64,000 nt of DNA from Eurosta solidaginis (lineage: Eukaryota; Arthropoda; Insecta; Diptera; Tephritidae): the NCBI RefSeq assembly GCF_040869045.1, contig NC_090323.1, forward strand, positions 174,986,083 through 175,050,082, written 5' to 3'. Both the position numbers and the translations under genes were made by a program. The notes under the pieces were generated by a model that saw nothing but the letters and a program-made list of their open reading frames with translations, was not told the DNA's origin and did no database searches. Shown one piece after another: positions 1 through 10,190 of this stretch (positions within the stretch are counted from its first letter, which is position 1; the number at the start of each line of letters is the position of its first letter).

Positions 1-200
1 TCTCTTAAAAAATTTGGTGTTATTCCACTTCGCTTGCATCTCTCCAAGAATTTCGTCGACTCTGATATTTTAATAATTTGTTGTGTTTTTTGCTGGTATT
101 GTTTGATGTCCCTGTTGATCCGTGTATTATATTTGTGTTTGATGGTTTGGTACACCTTAAGGGTGTCTCCGTTCTTTTGGTGTGCTCTCCGTTTGAACAT
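1..200 (-). CDS. PLE-A N-terminal coding region, partial (runs off window)
   Basis: On the minus strand an ATG at 200-198 opens a reading frame that stays open for 66 codons to the window edge. It begins MFKRRAHQKN and ends near CKRSGITPNFLR. The basic, lysine-rich sequence and the C-x-x-x-G-I/V-T-P-x-F-L block match what I know of the region upstream of the RT core in Penelope-like proteins. It starts 7 bp downstream of the pLTR arm, as expected for a PLE whose gene follows the pLTR directly. It supplies the part missing from the truncated plus-strand copy next to it. The plus-strand open frame over the same bases (34-270) is an antisense shadow. Whether this copy is intact further left cannot be seen. 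Confidence 0.7.
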   Translation of the reverse strand, partial: MFKRRAHQKNGDTLKVYQTIKHKYNTRINRDIKQYQQKTQQIIKISESTKFLERCKRSGITPNFLR

Positions 201-206
201 TTTTGG

Positions 207-407
207 TAATTTTTATAGCCTTATGCGTTTACGTTATGTTAATAATAATGAGCTTAAAGGCCGTGGTTAAATAAAACACAATGTTTAAAATTTCATTGGT
301 TTTTTTAATTTGTCAATATTTCGGCTTCAGTCTGAAGCCATCTTCAGGACTGTAAGTAAACACAAATGTATAAAAAGGGGGCATTCATTTCAGATACATG
401 GTCATTA
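207..407 (-). repeat. PLE-A left pLTR arm (inverted repeat)
   Basis: This 201-bp segment is the reverse complement of 2326-2526, with a single mismatch noticed (GTTATG here against the reverse complement GATATG). Read on the minus strand it holds the hammerhead motif and leads into the N-terminal coding region at 200. On the opposite strand, near 370, is a TATAAAAAG string. It looks like a TATA box but lies antisense to the element's gene, so I give it no function. Confidence 0.85.
312..350 (-). ncRNA. Hammerhead ribozyme motif in PLE-A left pLTR
   Basis: Read on the minus strand: stem I 5' strand GUC (350-348), core CUGAAGA (347-341), stem II of 7 bp (GGCUUCA/UGAAGCC, loop GAC), core GAA, then AUAU, U and GAC (314-312), which pairs with GUC as stem I. 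This satisfies the CUGANGA...GAA consensus. The predicted cut is after the U preceding GAC. Stem III is only the self-complementary AUAU, too short for a monomer but able to pair between two RNAs, as known for PLE hammerheads. Activity is inferred, not shown. Confidence 0.72.
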
Positions 408-433
408 TATGTATACCTAGTTGCATAACGTAA
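405..433 (+). repeat. 29-bp direct repeat at the PLE-A junction
   Basis: These 29 bases recur in the same orientation at 2293-2321, just upstream of the right pLTR arm. Here they sit exactly at the join between the minus-strand pLTR and the truncated plus-strand coding region. The pattern suggests template-derived filler copied from the element's own 3' region during insertion. Confidence 0.8.
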
Positions 434-2050
434 CAGAGTTTTAAAACGCGATCCGACGAACAAGCTACAAGACAAAAAAAATGAGATTGTTCAAAGGATG
501 TTCAACAGCGGTGCCATAGATATCCAAGAAAAGAACAAGCTACTGTGTAAAAATGCTATTACTCCCAGAATCTATGGATTACCAAAAATTCATAAAGAAG
601 GTATACCACTCCGACCTATTTGTTCATCTATCGACTCCCCGTCATACAACCTCTGTAAATATGTCGTGAGAATACTCAAAAATATCACTTGTTCTTCTAA
701 ATATAATGTCGATGACTCAACAGAATTTAAAAGTAAGGTCAATGGCACATATATTTATGATGATGAAAGCCTTGTTTCCTTGGACGTAGTCTCCTTGTTC
801 CCAAGCATTCCGGTTGATTTAGCCATTGAAATCATATCCGCAAAGTGGGAAAACATAAAAGAATATACATCCTTAACAAGGGAACTATTTATCACAATGG
901 TGAAATTTTGCATAAAAGAGAATCGATATTTTAAATACAATGAAAAAATATACGAACAACGTACAGGAATGCCCATGGGCTCACCAGCCTCCCCAGTCAT
1001 AGCTGACATTGTCATGGAGGAGCTGCTAACAAGATTCGAAAATGAAACTACTAGCAAACCACGCCTACTTACAAAGTATGTAGATGACTTATTTGCCATT
1101 GTAAAAACTGAACAAATTGGAAACATTCTCACTGAACTCAACAGCTACAGCAGAAACATTAAATTTACAATAGAGGTTGAGAAAGATGGTCAACTATCGT
1201 ACTTGGACACGTTAATCAATAGGAGAAACAACAAATTATATATTGACTGGTACAGAAAACCCACAGCTTCGGGAAGACTAATTAACTATTATTCAAAACA
1301 CGAAAAAGTACAATAATAAATACTGCCAAAAGCTTCATAAGACGGGTACTTACAATAAGCGACAGAATGTACCACAAGAAAAATATCACGATCATCAAAA
1401 AAACTCTAGAGGATAATGAGTTTCCAAGTAGCTTGGTCAATAAACTGGTCCGAAATTTCTATACCAGAGCACGTAATGAACGTAAACCTGAAGAAGCAAA
1501 TAACAAAATATACAAAGCGATAACCTATGTCCCAAGAATAGCAGAGAGGATCAAGAGATCGGATTTATATGACAAAGAAAAGGTCAAAATAGCGTTCACA
1601 TACAACAATACATTGAAACAAATTTACAGTAATACAAAGGACAGAATTCCAAAGGATGAGAAATCCAACCTAATATACAGAATCCCATGCAACGGTGACG
1701 GGTCTCACTTATGAGAGAAGGTATATGTGGGGACAACAAAATTAAAATTAAAGACAAGGATTTCCGGCCATAAGTCCAATATTAAACTTAGAAACAACGC
1801 TTCGGAAAATAAAACGGCCTTAACGGCCCACTGTAAGGATACGGGCCACTATCCCGATTTCCAGAATGTTACTATATTGGACATAGAGAAACAATATAAT
1901 AAGCGCTTCACCATGGAAATGCTCCACATTATGAACACGCCTAATGATAAGAGAATTAATTTTAAAAGTGACACAGACCAATGCGCATATGCATATCGCA
2001 ATTTATTGCTTAAGCAACAACACAAAATGCAAGTCTCACGGCGCACATGA
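434..2050 (+). pseudogene. PLE-A reverse transcriptase / GIY-YIG endonuclease, 5'-truncated and broken
   Basis: This is the body of a Penelope-type polyprotein that would copy element RNA at a nick made by its endonuclease. In the first frame (ATG at 498, open back to 429) are RIYGLPKIHK (residues 24-33), the motif A region LDVVSLFPSIP (95-105), motif B GMPMGSPASP (157-166) and the catalytic YVDD (194-197). The frame closes at 1314-1316. The coding sense resumes one frame over (INTAKSF, then ATG at 1367), so a small indel lies near the A-run at 1304-1308. A TGA at 1712-1714 then interrupts the frame just before the KVYVGTTK motif of the GIY-YIG domain, which continues in the same frame to 2050 and includes a downstream R-x-x-x-H and a C/H-rich block. 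The N-terminal third is missing. It cannot make a full protein. Confidence 0.88.
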
Positions 2051-2325
2051 AAGAAAGCAGCGTACAGAAATTATTCCGCTAGCAGCATACTTGGGATCAA
2101 CAAATCATAATGTTGGATGACGACATATTCGTTGATCTATTGTTTGTATCCCTATATATTTGTTTGTGCATATTTTAGTTTACACTTACTGTACTTTAAA
2201 ATTGTATACATTTTTGATGTTTATTTTACTTTTGTTTTCCCAACATATGATCAGTCGATAAAGAATAACCACAAGTGTAAGTTGTGTCTCGTTTATATGT
2301 ATACCTAGTTGCATAACGTAAATTT
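2051..2325 (+). other. PLE-A 3' region between gene and right pLTR
   Basis: This AT-rich stretch follows the end of the GIY-YIG frame and contains the second copy of the 29-bp direct repeat at 2293-2321. The short open frame at 2117-2308 is low-complexity and hydrophobic and matches nothing I recognise. I regard it as untranslated 3' sequence of the element. Confidence 0.6.
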
Positions 2326-2526
2326 TAATGACCATGTATCTGAAATGAATGCCCCCTTTTTATACATTTGTGTTTACTTACAGTCCTGAAGATGGCTTCA
2401 GACTGAAGCCGAAATATTGACAAATTAAAAAAACCAATGAAATTTTAAACATTGTGTTTTATTTAACCACGGCCTTTAAGCTCATTATTATTAACATATC
2501 GTAAACGCATAAGGCTATAAAAATTA
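2326..2526 (+). repeat. PLE-A right pLTR arm (inverted repeat)
   Basis: This is the inverted partner of 207-407, in the sense orientation relative to the plus-strand coding region. The element ends about here: four bases later the sequence matches the satellite stretch that precedes TATTGTTATAAAGCC in every full monomer. Confidence 0.85.
2383..2421 (+). ncRNA. Hammerhead ribozyme motif in PLE-A right pLTR
   Basis: GUC (2383-2385), CUGAAGA (2386-2392), a 7-bp stem II with loop GAC, GAAA (2411-2414), UAUU and GAC (2419-2421). GUC/GAC forms stem I and the predicted cut lies between 2418 and 2419. Stem III is the self-complementary AUAU, consistent with dimeric action. It has the same structure as the minus-strand copy at 312-350, so a transcript through the element would carry one sense and one antisense version. 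Confidence 0.72.
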
Positions 2527-2530
2527 TCAT

Positions 2531-5500
2531 AAATAAAATATTGTTATAAAGCCATATGTCAGTGTGTAAACACTTTCTTCATTAACAAACACAAAAAAAT
2601 TCATAATAGTAAACAATATATACTTCCTACTGACTTACGTTTGTTGTTATTCAAAAGTGTTAATTTAACGTTGTTTAAACTTTTCCCAATTATTTTAATA
2701 AAAAGCGCTACGCTTTATTTGATTATTCAAAAGCCCTTAAACACTTGAAACGCCATAAGTCATAAATATAATCAAAATAGCCTAAAAATTTTCCATCTTC
2801 AGATCTGATGGCATATAGTGATTTTACACAGCAAACAACTCTTATTTTTAACTAAATAAACTATTGTTATAAAGGCATATGTCAGTGTGTAAACACTTTC
2901 TTCATTAACAAACAAAAAAATTCATAACAGTAAACAAGACATACTTCCTGTTGACTTACGTAGAATCTTTGTTGTTATTCAAGAGTGTTAATTTAACGTT
3001 GTTTAAATTTTCCAAAAATTTTTAATAAATTTCGTTACTCTTTATTTAATTATTCAAAAGCCCTTAATTAGTCAAAAACACTTGAAACGACATAAGTCAT
3101 AAATATTATCAATTTTCCATCTTCAGATCTGGTGGCATTTAGTGGTTTTACGCAGCAAACAACTCTTATTTTTAACTAAATAAACTATAGTTATAAAGCC
3201 ATATGTCAGTGTCTAAACACTTTATTCATTAACAAACACAAAAAAATTCATAACAATAAACAAGATATACTTCCTATTGACTTACGTAGAATCTTTGTTG
3301 TTATTCAAAAGTGTTAATTTAACGTTGTTTAAACTTTTCCCAGTTTTTATAATAAAATTTGCTACGCTTTATTTGATTATTCTAAAGCCCTTAATTAGTC
3401 AAAAACACTTGAAACGCCATAATTCATAAATATAATCAAACTAGCCTAAACATTTTCCATCTTCAGATCTGATGGCATATTGATTTTACACAGCAAACAA
3501 CTCTTATTTTTAACTAAATAAACTATTGTTATAAAGGCATATGTCAGTGTGTAAACACTTTCTTCATTAACAAACAAAAAAATTCATAACAGTAAACAAG
3601 ACATACTTCCTGTTGACTTACGTAGAATCTTTGTTGTTATTCAAGAGTGTTAATTTAACGTTGTTTAAATTTTCCAAAATTTTTTAATAAATTTCGTTAC
3701 GCTTTATTTGATTATTAAAAAGCCCTTAATTGGTCAAAAACACCTGAAACGCCATAAGTCATAAATATAATCAAAATAGCCTAAATATTTTCCAAATTTA
3801 GATCTGATGGCATTTAGAGATTTTACGCAGCAAACAACTCTTATTTTTATCTAAATAAACTATTGTTATAAAGCCATTTGTCAGTGTGTAAACACTTTCT
3901 TCATTAACAAACAAAAAAATTCATAACAGTAAAGAAGATATACTTCCTACTGACTTGCGTATAATCTTTGTTGTTATTCAAAAGTGTTAGTTTAACGTTG
4001 TTTAAACATTTCCCAAATTTTTTAATAAAATTAGCTACGCTTTATTTGATTATTCAAAAGCCCTTAATTAGTCAAAAACACTTGAAACGCCATAAGTCAT
4101 AAATAATATCAAATTAGCCTAAAAATTTTCCATCTTCAGATCTGATGGAATTTAGTGACTATTGTTATAAAGCCATATGTCAGTGTGTAAACACTTTCTT
4201 CATTAACATACAAAAAAAATTCATAACAGTAAACATGATATACTTCCTATTGACTCACGTAGAATCTTTGTTGTTATTCAAAAGTGTTAATTTAACGTTG
4301 TTTAAACTTTTCCCAATTTTTTTAATAAAATTCGCTACGCTTTATTTGATTATTCAAAAGCCCTTAATTAGTCAAAAACACTTGAAACGCCATAAGTCGT
4401 AAATATAATCAAAATAGCCTAAATATAGTCCATCTTCAGATCTGATGGCATTTAGTGATTTTACGCAGCAAACAACTCTTATTTTTAACTAAATAAACTA
4501 TTGTTATAAAGCCATATGTCAGTGTGTAAACACTTTCTTCATTAACAAACACAAAAAAATTCATAATAGTAAACAAGATATACTTCCTATTTACTTACGT
4601 AGAATCTTTGTTGTTATTCAAAAGTGTTAATTTAGCGTTGTTTAAACTTTTCCCAATTTTTTTAATAAAATTCGCTACGCTTTATTTGATTATTCAAAAG
4701 CCCTTAATTAGTCAAAAACACTAAAAATTAGCCTAAAAATTTTCCATCTTCAGATCTGATGGCATTTAGTGACTATTGTTATAAAGCCATATGCCAGTGT
4801 GTAAACACTTTCTTCATTAACAAAAAAAAAAAAAATTCATAACAGTAAACAAGATATACTTCCTATTGAATCACGTAGAATCTTTGTTGTTATTCAAAAG
4901 TGTTAATTTAACGTTTTTTAAACTTTTTCCAATTTTTTTAAATAAAATTCGCTACGCTTTGTTTGATTATTCAAAAGCCCTTAATTAGTCAAAAACACTT
5001 GAAATACCATAAGTCATAAATATAATCAAACTAGCCTAAAAATTTTCCATCTTCAGATCTGATGGCACGTAGTGATTTTACACAGCAAACAACTCTTATT
5101 TTTAACTAATTAAACTATTGTTATAAAGCCATATGTCAGTGTGTAAACACTTTCCTCATTAACAAACACAAAAAAATTCACAAGAGTAAACAAGATATAC
5201 TTCCTATTGACTTACGTAGAATCATAACAGTAAACAAGATATACTTCCTATTGACTTACGTAGAATTTTTGTTGTTATTCAAAAGTGTTAATTTAACGTT
5301 GTTTAAACTTTTCTCAATTTTTTTAATAAAATTCGCTACGCTTTATTTGATTATTCTAAAGTCCTTAATTAGTCAAAAACACTTGAAACGCCATAAGTCA
5401 TAAAAATAATCAAACTAGCCTAAAAATTTTCCATCTTCAGATCTGATGGCATTTAGTGACTATTGTTATAAAGCCATATGTCAGTGTGTAAACACTTTCT

Positions 5501-6142
5501 TCATTAACAAACAAAAAAAATTCATAACAGTAAACAAGATATACTTCCTATTGACTCACGCAGAATCTTTGTTGTTATTCAAAAGTGTTAATTTAATGTT
5601 GTTTAAACTTTTCCCAATTTTTTTAATAAAATTCGCTACACCTTATTTGATTATTCAAAATCCCTTAATTAGTCAAAAACACTTGAAACGCCATAAGTCA
5701 TAAATATAATCAAGCTAGCTTGAAAATTTTCCATCTTCAGATCTGATGGCATTTAGTGATTTTACGCAGCAAACAACTCTTATTTTTAACTAAATAAACT
5801 ATTGTTATAAAACCATATGTCAGTGTGTAAACACTTTCTTCATTAACAAACACAAAAAAATTCATAACAGTAAACAGATATACTTCCTATTGACTTAAGT
5901 AGAATCTTTGTTGTTATTCAAAAGTGTTAATTTAACGCTGTTTAAACTTTTCCCAATTTTTTTAAAAAAATTCGCTACGCTTTATTTGATTATTCAAAAG
6001 CCCTTAATTAGTCAAAAACACTTGAAACGCGATAAGTCATAAATATAATCAAAATAGCCTAAAAATTTTCAATCTTCAGATCTGATGGCATTTAGTGATT
6101 TTACGCAGCAAACAACTCTTATTTTTAACTAAATAAACTATT
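2531..6142 (+). repeat. 340-bp satellite, block 1
   Basis: About eleven head-to-tail AT-rich monomers between PLE-A and PLE-B. Each can be followed by constant landmarks: TATTGTTATAAAGCC, CAGTGTGTAAACACTTTC, TCAAAAGTGTTAATTTAACG, and TTCCATCTTCAGATCTGATG. Full monomers are about 340 bp, and several here (for example those starting near 4145 and 5446) are the short class. Much of the block reappears at about 12640-16200 with the same private variants, such as the AAAGCGCTACGC string at 2701 and 12788, at an offset of roughly 10.1 kb. No gene is supported. Confidence 0.95.
5186..5274 (+). repeat. 44-bp internal duplication within a monomer
   Basis: A segment from GTAAACAAGATATACTTCC through TTACGTAGAAT is repeated with a 44-bp period, the first copy preceded by the unusual CACAAGA. 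The same variant recurs at 15024-15111, 15708-15795 and 18847-18934, so it arose once and spread with higher-order units. Confidence 0.85.
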
Positions 6143-6289
6143 TTAATTTAAATTTTTTGAGTTAGGCTCTTTTGACCATTAACTGTGAAGTGCAAATAAA
6201 ATAATTTATTCCACTTTTCCAACCCAACGTTTCGCTAGACTTCCTAGCATCATCAGGGGTGATCTATTTATTTAAAAAACAACAAAAAA
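6143..6289 (-). repeat. PLE-B left pLTR, distal part
   Basis: This segment is the reverse complement of about 11974-12120, apart from small differences including the hammerhead core. It is the distal piece of the minus-strand copy's 3' end, cut off from the rest by the nested element. The right arm extends 23 bp further (to 12143) before satellite resumes. Confidence 0.8.
6223..6259 (-). ncRNA. Hammerhead ribozyme motif in PLE-B left pLTR (intact core)
   Basis: On the minus strand: CCC (6259-6257), CUGAUGA (6256-6250), U, a 5-bp stem II GCUAG/CUAGC with loop GAAGU, GAA, then ACGU, U and GGG (6225-6223). CCC/GGG forms stem I. The palindromic ACGU would be stem III between two molecules. All core bases match the hammerhead consensus. 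Confidence 0.75.
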
Positions 6290-6329
6290 CAAGTAAGGAA
6301 GGCTAAGTTCGGGTGTAACCGAACATAAC

Positions 6330-6342
6330 ATACTCAGTTGAG
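6330..6342 (+). repeat. Left subterminal inverted repeat of nested element
   Basis: ATACTCAGTTGAG is the exact reverse complement of 10175-10187. The match continues imperfectly inward (AGCT present on both sides after a 2-base gap). Confidence 0.75.
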
Positions 6343-6369
6343 AGCTATGGAGACAAAATAAGGAAAATC

Positions 6370-8710
6370 AATCTGGGGTAACCCTGGAATGTGGTTGTAT
6401 AACATGTGTATCAAATGAAAGGTATTAAAGAGTATTTTAAGAGAGAGTAGGCCATAGTTCTATGGATGAACGCCATTTAGGGATATCGCCATAAAGGTAG
6501 ACCAGGGCTGACTCTAGAATTTGTTTGTACGATATGGGTATCAAATGAAAGGTGTTACTGAGCATTTTAAGAGGGAGTGGGCCTTAGGTCTATCGGTGGA
6601 CGCCTTTTCGAGATGTCCCCATTAAGGTGGACCAGGGGTGATTCTATAATGTGTTTGTACGATATGGGTATCAAATGAAAGCTGTTAATGAGTATTTTGA
6701 ACAGGAGTGATCCTTAGTTCCATAGGTGGACGCCGTTTCGAGATATCGCCATAAAAGTGGACCAGGGGTGTCTCTAGAATGTGTTTGTACGATATGGGAA
6801 TCAAATGAAAGGTGTAACTGAGCATTTTAAGAGGGAGTGGGCATTAGGTCTATAGGTGGACGCCTTTTCGAGATATCGCCATTAGGGTGGGCCAGGGGTG
6901 ACTCTAGAATGTTTGTACGGTATGGGTATCAAACGAAAGGTGTTACTGAGCATTTTAAGAGGGAGTGGGCATGAGGTATATAGGTGGACGCCTTTTCGAG
7001 ATATCGTCATTAGGGTGGGCCAGGGGTGACTCTAGAATGTTTGTACGATATGGGTATCAAACGAAAGGTGTTACTGAGCATTTTAAGAGGGAGTGGGCAT
7101 TAGGTCTATAGGTGGACGCCTTTTCGAGATATCGCCATTAGGGTGGGCCAGGGGTGACTCTAGAATGTGTTTGTACGATATGGGTATCAAATGAAAGGTG
7201 GTAAGGAGTATTTTAAAAGGGAGTAATCCTTAGTTCTATAGGTGGACGCCTTTTCGAGATATCGCCATAAAGGTGGACCAAGGGTGACTCTAGAATGTTT
7301 GTACGATATGGGTATCAAACGAAAGGTGTTACTGAGCATTTTAAGAGGGAGTGGGCATTAGGTCTATAGGTGGACGCCTTTTCGAGATATCGCCATTAGG
7401 GTGGGCCAGGGTGACTCTAGAATGTGTTTGTACGATATGGGTATCAAATGAAAGGTGGTAATCAGTATTTTAAAAGGGAGTAATCCTTAGTTCTATAGGT
7501 GGACGCCTTTTCGAGATATCGCCATAAAGCTGGACCAAGGGTGACTCTAGAATGTTTGTACGGTATGGGTATCAAACGAAAGGTGTTACTGAGCATTTTA
7601 AGAGGGAGTGGGCATTAGGTTTATAGGTGGACGCCTTTTCGAGATATCGCCATTAGGGTGGGCCAGGGTGACTCTAGAATGTGTTTGTACGATATGGGTA
7701 TCAAATGAAAGGTGGTAATGAGTATTTTAAAAGGGAGTAATCCTTAGTTCTATAGGTGGACGCCTTTTCGAGATATCGCCATTAGGGTGGGCCAGGTGTG
7801 ACTCTAGAATGTTTGTACGATATGGGTATCAAACGAAAGGTGTTACTGAGCATTTTAAGAGGGAGTGGGCATTAGGTCTATAGGTGGACGCCTTTTCGAG
7901 ATATCGCCATTAGGGTGGGACAGGGGTGACTCTAGAATGTTTGTACGATATGGGTATCAAACGAAAGGTGTTACTGATCATTTTAAGAGGGAGTGGACAT
8001 TAGGTCTATAGGTGGACGCCTTTTCGAGATATCGCCATTAGGGTGGGCCAGGGGTGACTCTAGAATATTTGTACGATATGGGTATCAAACGAAAGGTGTT
8101 ACTGAGCATTTTAAGAGGGAGTGGACATTAGGTCTATAGGTGGACGCCTTTTCGAGATATCGCCATTAGGGTGGGCCAGGGTGACTCTAGAATGTGTTTG
8201 TACGATATGGGTATCAAATGAAAGGTGGTAATGAGTATTTTAAAAGGGAGTAATCCTTAGTTCTATAGGTGGACGCCTTTTCGAAATATCGGCATTAGGG
8301 TGGGCCAGGTGTGACTCTAGAATGTTTGTACGATATGGGTATCAAACGAAAGCTGTTACTGAGCATTTTAAGAGGGAGTGGGCATTAGGTCTATAGGTGG
8401 ACGCCTTTTCGAGATATCGCCATTAGGGTGGGCCAGGGGTGACTCTAGAATGTTTGTACGATATGGGTATCAAACGAAAGGTGTTACTGAGCATTTTAAG
8501 AGGGAGTGGACACTAGGTCTATAGGTGGACGCCTTTTCGAGATATCGCCATTAGGGTGGGCCAGGGGTGACTCTAGAATGTTTGTACGATATGGGTATCA
8601 AACGAAAGGTGTTACTGAGCATTTTAAGATGGAGGGGGCATTAGGTCTATAGGTGGACGCCTTTTCAAGATATCGCCATTAGGGTGGGACAGGGGTGACC
8701 CTGATATGTT
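6370..8710 (+). repeat. Tandem array of about 19 units of ~128-130 bp
   Basis: I count 19 occurrences of the landmark (G)TATCAAA followed by T/CGAAAGG or a close variant, spaced about 128-130 bp. Each unit carries TTGTACGATATGGG, GTGGACGCCTTTTCGAGAT and CAGGGGTGACTCTAGAATG. Two subtypes alternate irregularly: one has ATGAAAGGTGGTAATGAG and GGGAGTAATCC with GTGTTTG, the other has ACGAAAGGTGTTACTGAG and GGGAGTGGGCA with only GTTTG. The first and last units are the most diverged, as expected for an array homogenised from within. Confidence 0.92.
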
Positions 8711-9980
8711 TTTGTATGATATGGATATCAAATTAAAGGTATTAATGAGGGTTTTAAAAGCGAGTGGCCCTTAGATGTATATGTGAAGGCGTTCTCGCGA
8801 TATCGACCAAAATGTGGACCAGGTGATCCAGAAAATCATCTGTCGGGTACTGCTAATTTATTTATATATGCAATACCACTAACAGTATTCCTGCCAAGAT
8901 TCCAAGGGCTGTTGATTTCGCCTTGTAGAACTTTTTCATTTTCTTCTACTTAATATGGTAGGTGTCACACCCATTTTACAAAGTTTTTTCCAAAGTTATA
9001 TTTTGCGTCAATAAACCAATCCAGTTACCATGTTTCATCCCTTTTTTCGTATTTGGTATAGAATTATGGCATTTTTTTCATTTTTCGCAATTTTCGATAT
9101 CGATAAAGTGGGCGTGGTTATGGTCAGATTTCGCCCATTTTTTATACCAAGAAAAAGTGAGCTCAGGTAAGTACGTTTAGTAAAGATATATCGGATTTTG
9201 CTCAAGTTATTGTGTTAATGGCAGAGCGGAAGGACAGACGGTGGACTGTGTATAAAAACTGGGCGTGGCTTCCACCGATTTCGCCCATTTTCACAGAGAA
9301 CAGTTACCGTCATAGAATCTATGCTCCTACCAAATTTGAGAAGGATTGGTAAATTTTTGTTCGACTTATGGCAATAAAAGTATTCTAGACAAACTAAATG
9401 AAAATGGGCGGAGCCACGCCCATTTTGAAATTTTCTTTTATTTTTGTATTTTGTTGCATCATATCATTACTGGAGTAGAATTTTGACTTAATTTACTTAT
9501 ATACAGTAAAGATATTAAATTTTTTGTTAAAATTTGAATTTAAAAAAATTTTTTTTTAAAAAGTGGGCGTGTTCTTCATCAAATTTTGCTAATTTTTATT
9601 TAGCACATATAGAGTAATAGTAGTAACGTTCCTGGCAAATTTCATCATGATATCTTCAACGACTGCCAAATTACAGCTTGCAAAACTTTTAAATTACCTT
9701 CTTCTAAAAGTGGGCGGTGCCACGCCCATTGTCCAAAATCTTACTAATTTTCTATTCTGCGTGATAACGTCAACCCATCTACTAAGTTTCGTCGCTTTAT
9801 CTGTCTTTTGTAATGAGTTATCGCACTTTTTCGGTTTTTCGAAATTTTCGATATCGAAAAAGTGGGCGTGGTTATAGTCCGATATCGTTCATTTTAAATA
9901 GCGATCTGAGATGAGTGCTCAGGAACCTACATACCAAATTTCATCAAGATACCTCAAAATTTACTCAAGTTATCGTGTTA
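8711..9980 (+). other. Non-coding body of nested element with repeated GTGGGCG modules
   Basis: No reading frame looks real. Two related modules, around 9030-9130 and 9790-9890, both contain CGATATCGAWAAAGTGGGCG followed by TGGTTAT. Two short perfect inverted repeats occur, TGGGCG...CGCCCA at 9405-9422 and 9711-9728, each with a 6-base centre. The stretch is AT-rich between these GC-rich islands. Confidence 0.6.
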
Positions 9981-10046
9981 ACGGACGGACGGACGGACGG
10001 ACGGACGGACGGACGGACGGACGGACGGACGGACGGACGGACGGAC
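9981..10046 (+). repeat. (ACGG)n microsatellite, about 16.5 units
   Basis: A perfect 66-bp tetranucleotide tract. It translates as RTDG repeats in two frames and creates spurious open frames (9911-10156, 9915-10202). It is probably length-polymorphic. Confidence 0.97.
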
Positions 10047-10156
10047 ATGGCTCAATCAAATTTTTTTTCGATCCTGATTATTTTGATATATGGAAGTCTA
10101 TATCTATCTCGATTCCTTTATATATGTACAACCAACCGTTATCCAATCAAACTTAA

Positions 10157-10188
10157 TATACTCTGTGAGCTCTGCTCAACTGAGTATA
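10157..10188 (+). repeat. 3' terminal hairpin of nested element
   Basis: TATACTC (10157-10163) pairs with GAGTATA (10182-10188) across an 18-base loop, immediately before the inferred 3' boundary. It overlaps the right subterminal inverted repeat (10175-10187). A terminal hairpin is one of the features that suggests a rolling-circle type of element. Confidence 0.6.
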
Positions 10189-10190
10189 AT

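Larger units (their letters stand above)
1..2530. mobile_element. PLE-A: head-to-head Penelope-like retroelement composite
   Basis: Two copies of one Penelope-like element lie head to head. The minus-strand copy contributes a pLTR (407 to 207) and the start of its gene (200 to 1) and continues beyond the window. The plus-strand copy is 5'-truncated: its gene begins mid-RT at about 434 and is followed by a 3' region and a pLTR ending at 2526. Identification rests on RT motifs, a GIY-YIG-type C-terminus and hammerhead motifs in the pLTRs, a combination characteristic of EN-containing PLEs. Inverted, 5'-truncated arrangements are typical of this class. Satellite resumes at about 2531. The left target-site duplication lies outside the window. 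Confidence 0.85.
6290..10189. mobile_element. Nested 3.9-kb non-coding element, possibly Helitron/Helentron-like
   Basis: The boundaries come from comparison with the uninterrupted opposite arm of PLE-B, where the corresponding sequence reads through as CAAAAAATAAACAACC. Here it is split after the A-run by about 3.9 kb beginning CAAGTAAGGAAGGC and ending GAGTATAA. There is no clear target duplication, and the insertion is between A and T. Features inside are subterminal inverted repeats (ATACTCAGTTGAG at 6330-6342 against 10175-10187), a tandem array of ~128-bp units, a tetranucleotide microsatellite and a 3' hairpin. This architecture resembles non-autonomous rolling-circle elements, but the canonical 5' TC and 3' CTRR ends are absent, so the class is uncertain. 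No coding capacity is seen. Confidence 0.6.

Noticed and set aside
34..270. 78-codon hydrophobic plus-strand frame
   Set aside because: It is antisense to the PLE-A N-terminal coding region and pLTR.
755..1141. 128-codon minus-strand frame within the PLE-A RT
   Set aside because: It lies opposite clear RT motifs on the plus strand and has no recognisable features.
8962..9877. Frames of 72-76 codons in the nested element
   Set aside because: Low-complexity Phe/Leu-rich translations with no domain, in a non-coding region with internal repeats.
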